This document shows, piece by piece, positions 34,784 through 46,850 of a stretch of DNA of 64,000 bases. The translations under genes and the position numbers were made by a program. Source of the stretch: Micrasema longulum (taxonomy: Eukaryota; Arthropoda; Insecta; Trichoptera; Brachycentridae); assembly GCA_022494885.1 (NCBI GenBank), contig JAGVSM010002815.1, forward strand, positions 1 to 64,000, written 5' to 3'. The stretch's first letter is position 1; each line of letters starts with the position of its first letter. A model generated the notes under the pieces. The model did no database searches and was not told the DNA's origin. It worked only from the letters and a program-made list of their open reading frames with translations.

Positions 34784-37700
34784 TTAAGAGTAGGGAGTTC
34801 TTGGGTTAACATTTATCATCTCGGTGGTACTGGAACAAATTATAAAAAATTCAATTAGTCCAAATAATATAAAGGCAAAGATTAAACCTTTATACACTAA
34901 GTAACAATAATAATGAAAGGATAACGGCATGACAGTATTACACGAAAGTATGGTAGTATGACAGTACAGCAATATGACATTGTATGTGCATGACAGCGTA
35001 ACTATAACATAAGGCATGACAAAGTGACAATATAACAGAGTGTCTGGTATGATGGTGTGACAATATAACAGTGTTACAATGTGACAATATAACGATATAA
35101 TATTGTGACCGTATGATGGTATTACAGCATGACAGTATAAGAATGTGGTTGTATGACAATTTGACAGAATAAGAAAGTTACAGTGTCACAGATGACAGTA
35201 TAACAGTGTGATAGGATGATAGTATAACAGTGTTACAGTATGATAGAACAACAGTGTGACAGTATGACATTGCGACGGTATAACTGTAAAAACTATAACG
35301 CAATTTCTAAAATCAAATCGTCCCTTATGTAAAATAATTTGTATTAACCTGTTAGTATAATTTTTTGTAATAACTTTTAGAATATTAACAGAATTGAATT
35401 TTGCTAACCAATTAAAAAAAAAATTGAAAACATTTTTTTTTCTTTATTTATGCATGTTGCGTTCACATATAATTGATGAACAATATCTAAACATAACAAA
35501 TTGTGATTATTATACCAATGTCTTATGTATTGTTTGTGAACCATGAAAAAATAAAATAAATAACAGTGTGATGGTATAACAGTGTGACGGTATAACAGTA
35601 TGGCGGTATAACAGTGTTACGGTATAACAGTGTGACAGTATAACAGTGTGGAGTGACAGTATTTCCACAATAGCGAAACTCACCTTTTACTGCACTTCAC
35701 GTGAATAATCAGCAAGGCTATTCCAAGAACAAGGCAAATACACCCGACCACAATATAGGCTACTCCCAAGAATGGATTCTTTCCGCCCAGAAGAGAAGTT
35801 GTGGATATAATCAATGACTTAGTTCCATCAAACGCAGTTACACTGTATGCTGAAACAAAATGTTCTTGTTATGTTATGTTTATAAGTTGTAAAAATACAC
35901 ATTTTATAAACTAGTGTGACATATCCTTCTACGTCAGTGGTTACCAACTTGGGGTTAATTACCCCCTTAGACAGCGGTTTCCAACCTTCAAGCTGGTATG
36001 CCTCCCTAAAAGGAAAAAAAACTGTACCCAAGCATGTATTTCTTTATCTAAAAGGGATTGAATACTCATGGTAGTCCTTTTTTTTTATTTAAATTTTTTG
36101 TTTTTTTTACAATATACATAAGAGGTGTATCGGACATCGCCGCTCGTATGGCAAAAAAGGCGGAATGCGGCGGCAAGTGCCGATCATTTTAAAAAATCAT
36201 CAAATCTAGCGGCCCTTGTTGGGGCTCATAGACGGAGGTGGATTCTGCACGAGAAAAAATGTTCGACTGAGCGCCGAGAAATCATTAGACCCCGATAGCA
36301 GCTGAAGCTTTGCAAATCGTCACTAGGGCTACACGTGGCGCTTCAATCAGAGCGGCCGGCACCAGTGTTTTTTCGTGCTTATTTTGGCTAGTAGTCTCGA
36401 TTTCGTAATCTAATAAGCTGCCCCTTTAATGAAGACGGTTAATTGTGTCACTTGCGGGGGCAGACGCTAGAATATCGAGACTTTAACCATAAATATGTAT
36501 AGGATTATGAGGTACTAGGCCTCACTAAATTCCACTAAAACGTGTGTCACCTTTTTAACCAGTATGTAGGATCTTTTCCCGTGTTATTTATGTATTAATT
36601 GGGACACGGGGATGATGCCTACATACTTCATTTTTATGTAAAATGTATACCGAGGGTATTATTTGACTTTAAAGTACTGATGTAAAAATAAAATATAAAA
36701 ATGTCCAGCCAATGAGAGAGCATTCTACGAGTTAATCCGGGGCAGCCCAACCCCCTCTCGCTCTCCCCTACGGCTTAGGTATGCTGTCCCGCACCCTGTC
36801 CGACAGCGACACGGTGCAAATAATTTAATAGAACCTGTGTGGCATAAAAACCAAAGTTGCTCGTAGAAGATTTTATAAATAGCAGATTTTGACTTCTGGT
36901 GACACGGTTGGGAACATAAAAAGAAATTGATTGCAACAGAGATGGGACATCACTTAAAGCATTAAGTATTTTGAAAATGCATATAAGGTCCATCTCAGTT
37001 CTACGTAGCCTTGTGAATATTTCATTTATTCGTGATCGAAAATCTCTCGTGTAATAACTACACAGCACCGTAACGCGCGGATGTCTTTGGCACAGTAAAG
37101 GAAGAGGTTAACATTAATTTGTTAACGGACGTGGCGATAAGGATATGATATCATAATGATGATTCTCTGAAATTCTTTAAAAAACAATATTCAACATAAA
37201 AACATTGAAACTGTTAACAGCCTTATGAAATTAAAAAGATTAATATTAGTTGAAAATGAACCTACAGTAATTGACATGAAGGGTATATCGTCCACTAACC
37301 AACCCCGCTGTAAACATAGGTTGGGTATGATCTACTCTCCTGTACAGCTTACGGAATGTTGGCAATGCTGCTGTTCTCATCCACACAATGAGATCTTCAT
37401 TCTGCAAAAGATAAGATTACATACTCATTAGAGACATCAATATTTGAGTCCCAGTCATTAAAGGGAAAAGGGTTCGAACGGCCAGTAGGATCGCAGTGAG
37501 TCACATCTTGCTGGAGGGTGTAATTCTATAAAACCCTGTGAACGCCCAGTTGCATTCCACCGGTAACACTACTGACTAGTCCATCTCGCTAGCGTCTACA
37601 TCGCGAACCCTGGGCAATGGGATCACACTCATAACTGTGTGATCACAGTAGATAACGAGAGGATGAAAGGCGAGTTTCTGGCGCCTCTAAACCAGAACCA

Positions 37701-40700
37701 ACCAGCTAATGGAAGGTAACACTGACAGAAAAATCCACCAAAGAAGGCAGCGGGAAAACACTCTGGTCATATTTTCCCAGGAATCACTATGGCGAGTGCA
37801 TCTAATAATCTGTTGTCCTGGCTGTGGAATATAAGAGTAGCGCAGGACCGAGATGTTTTAACTATAGTGATTGCCAACGTCAGGAGGACCTGACAAGGCA
37901 CCGCAAGAAGAAGAAGTCATCAAAGAACCACTTTAACAATGGCATGTGTCCTATTGTGGAGGTGTGCAGTGGGATTTGCTTGTTAATGTAAATAGTGTCC
38001 TGAGACATAGATACAGTTTAGATAATATGGATATGGATTGAGATTTCAACTGTAGCGTCAGTATAAAATCAACAGTTCACCGCGTTTGCCTTTGGAACAC
38101 TGAGCTATTGAATTTGTATCTGTTCTCTCCGCCAAATGGCGTGCGTGGAGTTTCTCGCGGCTGGCCAACTGCGCCAATTGGTGGAGCCAGCAGTGAACCT
38201 GTTAAATATTTTTTTTATAAAAATAAATATTTATTCTCAATGAGTTGTAAATAACTCACTATTAGAAAATGGAAATCATGTTGGGGTAGTGTAGGGTATA
38301 TAAGTTAAGTATGTAAGTTTATTTCAATAGAAAATAAACATTTGCATTCCTATGATTTAACCCAAATACTTCAATTCTGGGGCCGTAAATAACTCACAAA
38401 AAAATGGAGATCAAGTTGGGGTAGTTCGGACCTCGGGCCTCTGATCCGTGAGTTCGCAACACTAGCCACCGACAAACCCATTCAAGTTAAAAACAGCATG
38501 TGATAATATCTTACTTGGAATCCATTATTTTCCTGATTATGAGGATCCAACTGCCATATTTCTTTCTTCCAAGAAGTGGGTTTGCTAAAGTTTTCAAACG
38601 CTAAAATGAGAAAAACAATAATTTTACAATAATAAAAAAATAAAAAATCCCAGAAAAAATTGGAATCCTATTGAATAAATTTACTGACTTCAAAACTGCA
38701 ATGAGAAGGCTCAGCCCTATGGGAAATTGGATACAAAAAATGATTTCTTATGCGCGGTAAAAATTAGACCATAAAATTGAAGGGGAAAGTCTCTTGAAAA
38801 TGCATGAAAAATATTTTAGCAAATATAATAATAAAAATTTTTTTTTTTTAAACACTGAACTTCCTCATTGTGAGAATATTATCAGATGTCAGATCCATTG
38901 CGATCGGTTCTATATACATATGCTGAACATAATAATATTTTATTTCCATTGCTAGATAAGCCAAGACTTCTATGAAATTAAACTCTTCTCTAATAGGAGG
39001 TGACCTAAACGCCAAAAATGTGTGGTGGGGAAGTGCAGGAGAAGTCCAGAAGTTGCAGACTTCCTTTCCAAAATAGATTTGTAGATATTAAATGAACATA
39101 TCGAGGCTTTACGGACAGAATGCACTAAATCATTAAAACAAGTTGAGGGATAATTGCATTTAAAGCTTTTTAATTCTTTCAACGCATTATTTCTCCTACA
39201 ATTTTTTTTTTCAATAATATATAAAAAACATTTTTAAATATAGGTGCAAGATGCTGATTGCAAATTTTATGCTATGCCTAGAATAAGAATTACTCTTTCA
39301 AAGCTTTTAAAAAAAAAAAAAATTGTGGGAGAAATAATGCGTTGAAAGAATAAAAAAGCTTCAAATGCGGAAACCAATAAATACCAAAACTAGTATATTT
39401 ACAATACAAAAAAAACAAATTGGGTAAAATTTTCGAAAACAATAAAATCTAAACTCAAGGAGCACAGAACAGCCGAGCAGTATTTTTCCATAGTTTGCAC
39501 CCCTATTGATCTAGATGAAAAAAATTGGAAAATTAATAGACATCTTATCTATTCACATGTTCAAATTACACATACCTTTATCCAATGACACAGAAGACGT
39601 GGGATTCCTAAATTTGATGTGCTTATCAGAAGGCCAGGCGATTCCTGTGTTCAAAAGTGGCACTAATCGCTCAGTCTCATTGGAGAATATTCCCAGTTCA
39701 TCTAAAATAAATAAAAAATTGTAAAACCCCTTAATAATATTAGGTGTTCACGTAAGTTCAAAAGATAATTTTTAATAATCTTTACAAGAAATTGTGTTTG
39801 CTTTTGTTACATATAAATATGCGAAGTATAAAAAAATTGAGTTTGAACATTTTAACACCAAGTACATAATTTTTATTTTTGGCTTAATTTAATAGTCTAT
39901 TAACAAATTAACTTTTTCACAATATTTTCTTTTGACATTAGTAGTATGGGCGGTAATGAATATTTAAAAACCTAACCTAACCTAACTGAATAAATACTGA
40001 ATGAATGAAGTTACTGTCTCTTGTCAAATTAGTTTCTCATTCAGAAGTTTCACATGATAGTAACCATCGAGTCTAAACAGTACAGGATTCTGCTTCTACT
40101 TTACTCACATGCGGGACAAATCAATTATTTTACTTACCACTAAATAATGAGTTGGCTATAGCCCCACACGGCGCGATGGGCTTTCTGTGATTGTTAGCAT
40201 CGGGCTCCGAGTAAGCGAAGGGCTCACAGTCCGTGGAAGGAGTCAGAGAGAGCTGTCCGAGCAGCTGGCTGTCATCTCTAAAACATTGAGAAATGTAAGT
40301 AAAGATCATATTTGTGTTTACACATAAATTTGTATAAAACAATTTAATTAAGAGGCAGTTTGATTACTACTAAGATGCTTCACTACACTAATTATATTAT
40401 AAAATATTGAAAGAAAAAGAGAATAATAAAATGAGAAAGTAAAAAAATAATAAAGGCCTGTGGAAAAAACTAGTCAACTAGTCCCAATTCTTCTTTACTT
40501 TGACACGAGTCTTCATCAAGTAATGCCTCCAATTCTGCATCTTCGAAAGTCTTCTCTCTTCCACTGCTATGACTGTCTTTGACGTGAAAATCACAGTTTT
40601 TGAAGCATTCGCCCTCATCATAAGTATTTGAGAGCATTCGATGAGCCTCAGCTGCAGATTTCTTCATATTGAAGAACAAAATTAAAACCTCCCTCAAATT

Positions 40701-43700
40701 ATGAGAATTTGGCTCGTAAACTGACAGTTTCAATGGAGAATAACTTTATGATGCAGACTCAAATCGACTATTGTTTCTATGAGGTTATGTTGACAGACGC
40801 CCAAGTTTATTGCATGACATGTATGATCTATTTATTTTGACCACTAAAGCCATCTACAGAAAAATGCCGGAATTAAAGTTGTACACCTAATATGTATGGT
40901 TATTAAACCTAGTAACTCTGTACGGTCAACTAATCCTGCAATAATATTATTGTAAAGCAGTAGTGGCCCGCACCTGGAGTTGTGTAGAGAAAAAAATAAG
41001 AATAAAGGTTTTAACATAGGCATGGTTAGGTTATTTCTTTAACTCTTCCGTTTGTTAATTTTTGTGAAGTAAAATATTTGATTACCGAGATACATAGCTT
41101 CTAACTATCATGAAAGTGCATTATTAACCATGATCGCGTGGAATTAGAACTGTCAGTAGGGTGGCAGTGAGTAACATCTTACTGGAGGGTGTGATTCTAT
41201 AAAACCCTGCGAACGCCCAGTTGCATTCCACCGGCAACACTACTGACTAGTCCAACTCGTTAATGTCCACGTCCCAAACCCTGGGCAATGGGATCACACT
41301 TATAACCGTGTGATCACAGCAGATAACGAGAAGATGAAAGGTAAGTTTCTGACACCTCCAAACCAGAACCAACCAGATAAGGGAAGGTAGCCCTTAATAG
41401 CCCGACATAAAAATCTACCAGAAATCACTCCGGTCATATTTTCCCAAGAATCACGATTGCAAACCATAATAGGAAAATATCACATACTACGAATACCGAT
41501 AAAAATATGTGAAATGGATTTGGAAAAATTATTGTATTTTCAAAATCAATATGGATATTATGGAAAAACATTCTTATTCATAATTTTAAAAATTAATTTG
41601 TTAAAAAATATGCCTTCACTAAAACGCGCCATGTTCGTATACAATGTTTGGCATTTTTTCTTACTATTTGTATGGGCCGTTATTGTCGCATGGTTTTTGC
41701 GAGGGATTTTGGCGTTGTAAATTATATATTTGCTGTGCATCTGGGTACTATACAGGATTCATAATAACCTTTTCTTCCAGACATAATACACAAATATAGT
41801 TGTAAAATCAATAATATATGTAAATAAATGCAGATGAAATAATATACGACGGTCACTTCATACGACGTTTGTACTGGAATGACAAAACGTCAAAATTTAA
41901 TGTGAATCATGACTTCAAAATTATAAATTCAAAAATTATTTTTTATGTTACTAATAAGTACCAGATATTTTATTTTTTTTACTCGAAAGTATTTCATACC
42001 CTTAGTAATTAAAAATTGTAAAAAAAACCTGATATCTCCCTATTGAAAAATGAATAATATATTATTGATTTATTTGGTGTTTATTTTGTAGAACTCCATA
42101 TTTAAACTTATAATATAAGAAATCAAACACTGATTTGAGTCTACTGAACACATTATTTTATTTTTACAAATACAAAAACAAAAATTTTTGTGACAATTGT
42201 TTCGCCTTGTTAGGGCATTTTCAAACTAATGAGAAGATTAGATGGATGAATGTCCTTATATAGTTATATAATTCAAGGTACTCGAGTAAAAAAAAACAAT
42301 CTTTTGATAGCATGTACATTAATCATAATTGAGGGAAAAACCAATAGTTAAAGGCAAGACTAAGAGTTTAATAGGTAATGGGGAATTTAGGTATTTATAT
42401 TTGAATTTTGGAAAAAATATAACAAAGTATTTATTGACATACATGTATGTATTGTGAGATAATTAATGAAGCTTTATAGTGTTTTTATATTTGTAAAAAT
42501 AAAATAAAGTGTTCAGTAGACTCAAATCAGTGTTTGATTTTTTTGTATTATAAATAATATATTACCTTGACTTGACGTAACGACGGTGGTTCTGATAATA
42601 GTTTGAGAGTCCATAGTAAATATATACATCTCTCTTGAATTCCTGCGTCAAGTTGAATGATATTCTGCATTTGCATTCTTGCGACGCATTTTGTGAGATC
42701 ACTTCCGCACATGTTAAGTTGAACTCTGTAGAGTTACAGTGTGTGTAATCAATTACATGCTCTTTTACCTGCAAAAATAATAACAATCCAACTATTATTG
42801 CTTCATGCCTTTTATCAGGTATACAATGAATATAAGATTGTCTACATGTTCGTAGACAAGTACTGGATAATAAGCCCTGTTCTTATTCTTAAAGATAGGG
42901 GTCAGTGCTGAAAATGTATTATTTATGCTTTATTAAGTTAGTTCGTAACATCTTAAGAACTAATATAAACTTTTAATAACATTACTGTTTTTTTATAAAA
43001 ATTTTTCAAGAACATATTTTTTCAAATTGTTTTATTTTTTATTTTTACAATAAACATAAGTGATAAAACAGAGTATTCAAAAAATAAAGCATAATTACAT
43101 AGCAATGAAATACATATTAATAGTAAACAAAAAAATCCCACAAAGACATGGCCTGTTCGTGGGTATACAAGAAAATGTTAATGAATTTTTGCTCCTATAA
43201 AAAATAATGGACAGTTATAATATTTTGTGTAACATAAGAAAGAAAAAATAAAATATTCTGTAAAAGATTATATAATTTTTTTATAGTAATTTTAAATATT
43301 TAAATGCTTTCTATTTCTTTTATTTCTTCGGGCAACTCATTGTACAGCTTCAATCCACTGTACAGGTTTAATCCCTTGTACAATGAGTTTTGAAACTCTG
43401 TTTTTCTCCTCATTGATAATCTTATATTTTTTTTATCCCTAGTTTCATATGTATGACATTGTTAGTTAAATTTGATTATATTTTTTGTTTAATTTATCCC
43501 CTTAATTATTTTATGTATAAAAATTGCTAAATTAAATTTTATATGTTGCTTTACTGTGAGCAAGCAAATATTCTTGTGGATTATTTCTACATTAGAGTAC
43601 ATATTTCTTTCATCGCCATATTTTGAATAATTTGTGTATTTTTAATTTCCCCTTCATTAGATAAAAAAAGAATGGAAGAACAGTAATTCTGCCTTCCATT

Positions 43701-45083
43701 TCCAGTTCGAACTTCCACTTAACCAGCCAATAACAGGTCATAAGTCCTGGAAATGCCTAGACTTTAATAGCCCCTTTAACACCCCAGCAGGGAGGTGAAA
43801 AAGCCATTGAAAAAAGAAGAACTAATATAAACTATATTAGAATTTATATCAAAATTTATACATAGAGAACATACATATTTCTACAAATTGATTTGAAATA
43901 TTTCAAGGCTTTCTGTTTCTTTTATTTCTTCAGGTTATTCGTGTCTTTATGTTAAGTAGTATTTTGTGTTTGTGGGGGTATGGAGTGAGTTACTGTGTAG
44001 CTCCGAAACCAGTCGGTAAATTAATAGTCGGTATTAAATAAATAATACTCAGTTAAAAACAAAGTGTCTCCATTTAAATTTTAATGAGGATCTTCAGCCC
44101 TGCGGGAAATTTGATATAATAAATGTTTTCTTGCACGAAGTAAAAATTGGAGCATTAAATTGTACAGCAAAGTTTCCTGAAAATGTATGAAAAAAAAAAA
44201 CGTTTTAATAAAACTACTTTGAACAACGTCACTGGTTCATATGAATCAACCAATAATAATTGAGTTATGGGAAATTTTAGGTTTGCTTGCCATTGCATTG
44301 ATGGACCGATTGGCAGAACTGATCGAGAATAAGCGGAAGAGAACCTCTGACGTCACACGCAGTTATTTCAAAAATACAAAACTTTAAAAAATCGAAGCGC
44401 TGATAATACAATTATAGAAAAAAAAATTGGCTCAGTTTAATATTTTATTACCAATAATAAAAAAAGCACTGAACTTCTACATTATAAAACGTTTTTTGTT
44501 TTGTAAAAAAATTATGATTGTAAAATTCGCAACATTGCGATAATAGACAAGAAACAAGTACGCAAAAAGAGTAAAATAAATAAATATAGGTATTTTAAAG
44601 GTGCGTTTCGGATGATTAATAGTTATAGGCTTACTTGTCCACTAACACACAAGACAAAAGACAGTGAAGACCTCGCCTACAAAAATAGTTCTTAGACTAT
44701 TGATTTTTCCGGGAAGAAATAAAGGTGTGTATAAAAAGAACCTACCTCGTCTGAAAAGTACAGTAATCCAATCCCAACTGGAATAAAAGCAATCCCGATG
44801 ACGAAAAACGTAGGCAAAACCGTTCCAGCTGTTAATATTGGTTGCCAGGCGGGTAATCTCTGCTGTTTAAATGCTGAATCTAAAAACCCAAAAATAAACG
44901 TTACGATAGCCAAATAACTATTAAAACAGTTGACCTTCTTTATTTTCCGCAAGGTGTGATCGATACTGTACGAAATGTCACTTTAGTAAACAAGGATCGA
45001 AATAGGGTATGAAAGTTCACAATGTTACCTGAGGGGCGTTTTGATTTAAGAGACGCGTCCACTACATCGTTTGGCGATGCCAT
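34784..45083 (-). CDS. TMEM30A: CDC50/TMEM30A family, P4-ATPase flippase beta subunit
   Basis: Nine coding exons on the minus strand: 45083-45029, 44879-44746, 42768-42566, 40277-40138, 39701-39576, 38600-38515, 37401-37266, 35849-35684 and 34829-34784. All have GT-AG borders and matching phases and give 363 aa, close to the human length of 361. The protein pairs with type IV P-type ATPases to bring them out of the ER and support phospholipid flipping. Visible features: [20 protein letters not shown] then membrane segment 1 (about 38-60); ectodomain with [29 protein letters not shown] and [15 protein letters not shown], conserved Cys and several NxS/T sites; GGKNPFLG then membrane segment 2 (about 321-343); a short tail ending PRTPYS. 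No key residue looks lost. The start is the first ATG, before an 18-residue non-conserved leader. The introns are full of transposons. Confidence 0.95.
34925..35290. repeat. Minisatellite in CDC50 last intron, degenerate part
   Basis: Imperfect 8-base units such as ACAGTATA, ACAATATA, ACAGTGTG and ACAGTGTT are joined for about 360 bases. It continues in a cleaner form at 35562-35668. Stop-free runs here in some frames are artefacts of the repeat. Confidence 0.8.
35291..35561 (+). mobile_element. Probable LINE 3' end splitting the minisatellite
   Basis: A non-repeat segment interrupts the 8-base array and ends ATGAAAAAATAAAATAAATAA, a tail typical of LINE 3' ends in this window. Its left part (AAAATCAAATCGTCCCTTATG) may be the last codons of a reverse transcriptase but is too short to prove it. 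Confidence 0.45.
35562..35668. repeat. Minisatellite in CDC50 last intron, regular part
   Basis: These are alternating 8-base units ACAGTGTG and ACGGTATA (16-base higher order), repeated about six times with few changes. It ends about 15 bases from the splice donor of the penultimate exon (exon ends at 35684). Confidence 0.85.
36120..36480. other. GC-rich unexplained block in CDC50 intron
   Basis: This is clearly more GC-rich than its surroundings (GCGGCGGCAAGTGCCGATC, AGCGGCCGGCACCAG). No stop-free frame of coding type or known terminus was recognised. It is probably an unrecognised transposon (LINE 5' region or SINE), inferred from composition only. Confidence 0.3.
36780..37068 (-). pseudogene. 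LINE-E reverse transcriptase C-terminus, copy 2
   Basis: The open minus-strand frame reads [20 protein letters not shown], then [12 protein letters not shown], then [20 protein letters not shown]. This is typical of LINE C-termini and shared with 19043-19480. It lies in a CDC50 intron in the same orientation as the gene. Confidence 0.75.
37445..37925 (+). repeat. Dispersed repeat, copy 1 (CDC50 intron)
   Basis: It shares long blocks with 41145-41460: TTGCATTCCACCGGTAACAC, ACCCTGGGCAATGGGATCAC and ATTTTCCCAGGAATCAC. It ends with GGCACCGCAAGAAGAAGAAG, a sequence seen at LINE termini. It is likely a LINE untranslated region. The protein-coding part is absent. Confidence 0.55.
38220..38470. repeat. 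SINE family 3, copy 2 (compound)
   Basis: Two partial units of the body (GAGTTGTAAATAACTCACTA and GGGGCCGTAAATAACTCAC) are followed by a decayed tRNA-like head (GGACCTCGGGCCTCTGATCC). It is related to 22470-22610 in reverse. Confidence 0.45.
38699..38870. mobile_element. MITE family A, short deleted copy
   Basis: The left end CAATGAGAAGGCTCAGCCC and right end CACTGAACTTCCTCATTG enclose only about 135 bases. The middle of the element, with the CRE-like sites, is lost. It lies in a CDC50 intron, about 100 bases upstream of the exon at 38515-38600. Confidence 0.7.
40465..40745 (-). pseudogene. Mariner transposase N-terminal relic
   Basis: The open minus-strand frame 40733-40470 reads [20 protein letters not shown], then KNCDFHVKD, then [20 protein letters not shown]. 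This matches the helix-turn-helix DNA-binding part of mariner transposases, with a stretch missing between AHRML and FKNCDF. The catalytic domain is absent. It lies in a CDC50 intron on the same strand. Confidence 0.75.
41145..41460 (+). repeat. Dispersed repeat, copy 2 (CDC50 intron)
   Basis: It matches 37445-37800 in the same orientation (TTGCATTCCACCGGCAACAC, CACACTTATAACCGTGTGATC). Two direct copies lie about 3.7 kb apart inside one gene. Confidence 0.6.
41465..42060 (+). repeat. Dispersed repeat R, copy 3
   Basis: The blocks GAATACCGATAAAAATA and CAAAATCAATATGGATATT at the left, and AATTATAAATTCAAAAATTA at the right, match copies at 4295-4690 and 2280-2560. It is non-coding. Confidence 0.55.
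42118..42541. mobile_element. Inverted-repeat element next to CDC50 exon 3, Penelope-like motif
   Basis: Arms of about 60 bases: the left has AAATCAAACACTGATTTGAG then TCTACTGAACAC, and the right ends with their complements (GTGTTCAGTAGACTC, AAATCAGTGTTTGATT). Inside the left arm edge, on the minus strand, TTTGAAAATGCCC-loop-GGCGAAAC resembles the Penelope-type terminal motif. The right end is only 24 bases from the splice donor of the exon 42566-42768. Confidence 0.6.
43025..43106 (-). repeat. Short dispersed repeat, copy 2
   Basis: This is the reverse-orientation copy of 30-106. It lies in a CDC50 intron. Confidence 0.5.
43690..43790 (-). repeat. MITE family C, fragment
   Basis: It contains ACCAGCCAATAACAGGTCAT and a TGCCTAGACTT block, the reverse of the family core seen at 7515 and 23575. 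Confidence 0.55.
44082..44484 (-). mobile_element. MITE family A, copy 3
   Basis: The left end is TAATGAGGATCTTCAG and the right end CACTGAACTTCTACATTA. The interior reads in reverse relative to copy 1 and includes one intact TGACGTCA at 44348-44355. It lies in CDC50 intron 2. Confidence 0.75.
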
Positions 45084-46009
45084 AGCGACGAACTGTTAAA
45101 AATGTACAAGGTAAATGAAAATAATATAGATGAGACAATATCAATCATTCAACGAATTGCGAAGAATGCAGAAATCTGACGCAGAGATAATATATCTTAT
45201 AATATTTGACGTTAAGGTAAGCATAGACCACAAATACTAATTACTGAATACTGCCATAGACACCATTAAAATTACAGATGTTAATATTCTAATGGGAAGG
45301 TGTTAGAATATCCAGTTAGAATTTGACAGGGATACTAAAATTAAATCGTCAAAACGAATGAAAGGTTTTACCTAAATCTTAAATAATTCCAACGTGAAAA
45401 TGTATAAAATAATATTTGTTTTGTAAATAAAATTAACCAATCACCTTTCAATTGAATGATAAATGGCATACCTACATACAAAAGGTACTTTCAGTCTACA
45501 ATGAATACAAAATAGTTATCACGTGTTTTTAAACTAATAAAAGAAGCATTCACATTTTATTTAATCCTCTAATTAAAAATAATAAATATAATAACTAGTA
45601 CTTCTTCTTGCCCTTCCTTGATCCAGAACTATAGTGCGTTTCTCATTTATTTTTTCAACGGTGATAGGAGAATCTCTGATGTAGAAAATATAGACGTTTA
45701 GGCGTTTATAGGGTTTTTGACCTATTGTTTTTATTTGTGAAGTGTTTCCCTTTTTTAAAGAAGAAAAACCTTTTGGACGCCCGAAAATGAAACATTATTT
45801 ACGAATTTTTTCAAAGGTGATAAAAGTAACGCATTATTTAATCATTTAAAAATTATTTCATAACAGCTCTGGAACGTAAAAAATATTTTTAATGTTTTTT
45901 ATAAAACAACATTGTGTCGTTGTAATTTACTCCTTCAAGAGTTTTTGCAAGACATCGAAAAGTGCTGCATTTATCTTTTTTTATGTTGACCAAAAACAAA
46001 TATACGAGT

Positions 46010-46720
46010 GGGAGATTAAAAAGTAATCTACCTAGGTGTAAAGAAACAGACTTATGGAATTTTTCAAAATTGTTTGTCAATGTAATCTCTCTCTAGAGCA
46101 ATACATTTACTCCACTTTGCAGGGAACGCGTTAATACCGTCGGAAAAAAATTCAACTCTTGGTCTCGAAAAAACGTCGAAACTGCGCACTTAACTTCATC
46201 ATCCCCTGAAAATCTCCGTCCCCTTAGGTGTTTTTTCAAATGTCGAAAGAGATACAAATCACAGGGCCAGTACTGTAGGGTGAGTGATTTAATTTTATAA
46301 CCCCATTTCAGTCACAGCAGCCCGAGCAATGCGGGACTTGTGTACTGGGGCATTATCATGAAGAAGGAGCACCCCGTGACTTGACTTCCCCCGTCGCTTC
46401 TCCAGTATTACCACCTTCAGTTTTTTCAAAACACCAGCGTAGTAGGCCCCTGTGATTGTCTTCTTTGGGGAAGGTAATCAATCAATAGCGAACCTTTATT
46501 ATCCCAGAATATGGTCACCATAGTCTTCCCGGCGGACGGTTGAGTCCAAAATTTCTTGGGCGGCGGAGAACCCTTATGTTTCCACTGCATTGACTCTTGT
46601 TTTGTTTCCGGATCTCAATGGTGAATCCAGGTTTTATTACCCGTCACTATTTGAGACAAAAAAGCTTCACCGCCTTCATCAAATGGGTCGAAATTGAATT
46701 AAACTGAAGTGGCCTTACAC
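46010..46720 (-). pseudogene. Mariner transposase relic, long
   Basis: The minus strand, with frame changes, gives GNKTWIHH, QESMQWKHKGSPPPKKF, TIFWDNKGSLLIDYLP, then GVLLLHDNAPVHKSRIARAA, and finally HLKKHLRGRRFSGDDEV. The order TWxHH, SMQWxHxGSP, FWDxxGxLLID, HDNAPxH is diagnostic of mariner. Of the catalytic acidic positions, the FWD and HDN aspartates are visible. Frames are broken and the N-terminal domain is missing. It lies between the divergent CDC50 and UCH genes and is a different subfamily from the 25915 relic by sequence. Confidence 0.8.
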
Positions 46721-46810
46721 GACAAAACATGTCGCAGCTTTCAACAACCTGCTCAACCCCGCACTACGTATCTATCACAACTAGGTTATTACTTTTGAAG
46801 GTCCCCTCGT

Positions 46811-46850
46811 ATATACATATATATATATATATATATATGTATACATATAT
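46811..46850. repeat. AT dinucleotide repeat
   Basis: A short uninterrupted run of alternating T and A flanked by TATACATATATAT-like sequence. Confidence 0.7.

Noticed and set aside
34938..35159. Open frames reading [14 protein letters not shown] repeats
   Set aside because: Artefact of the 8-base minisatellite, which lacks stops in some frames.
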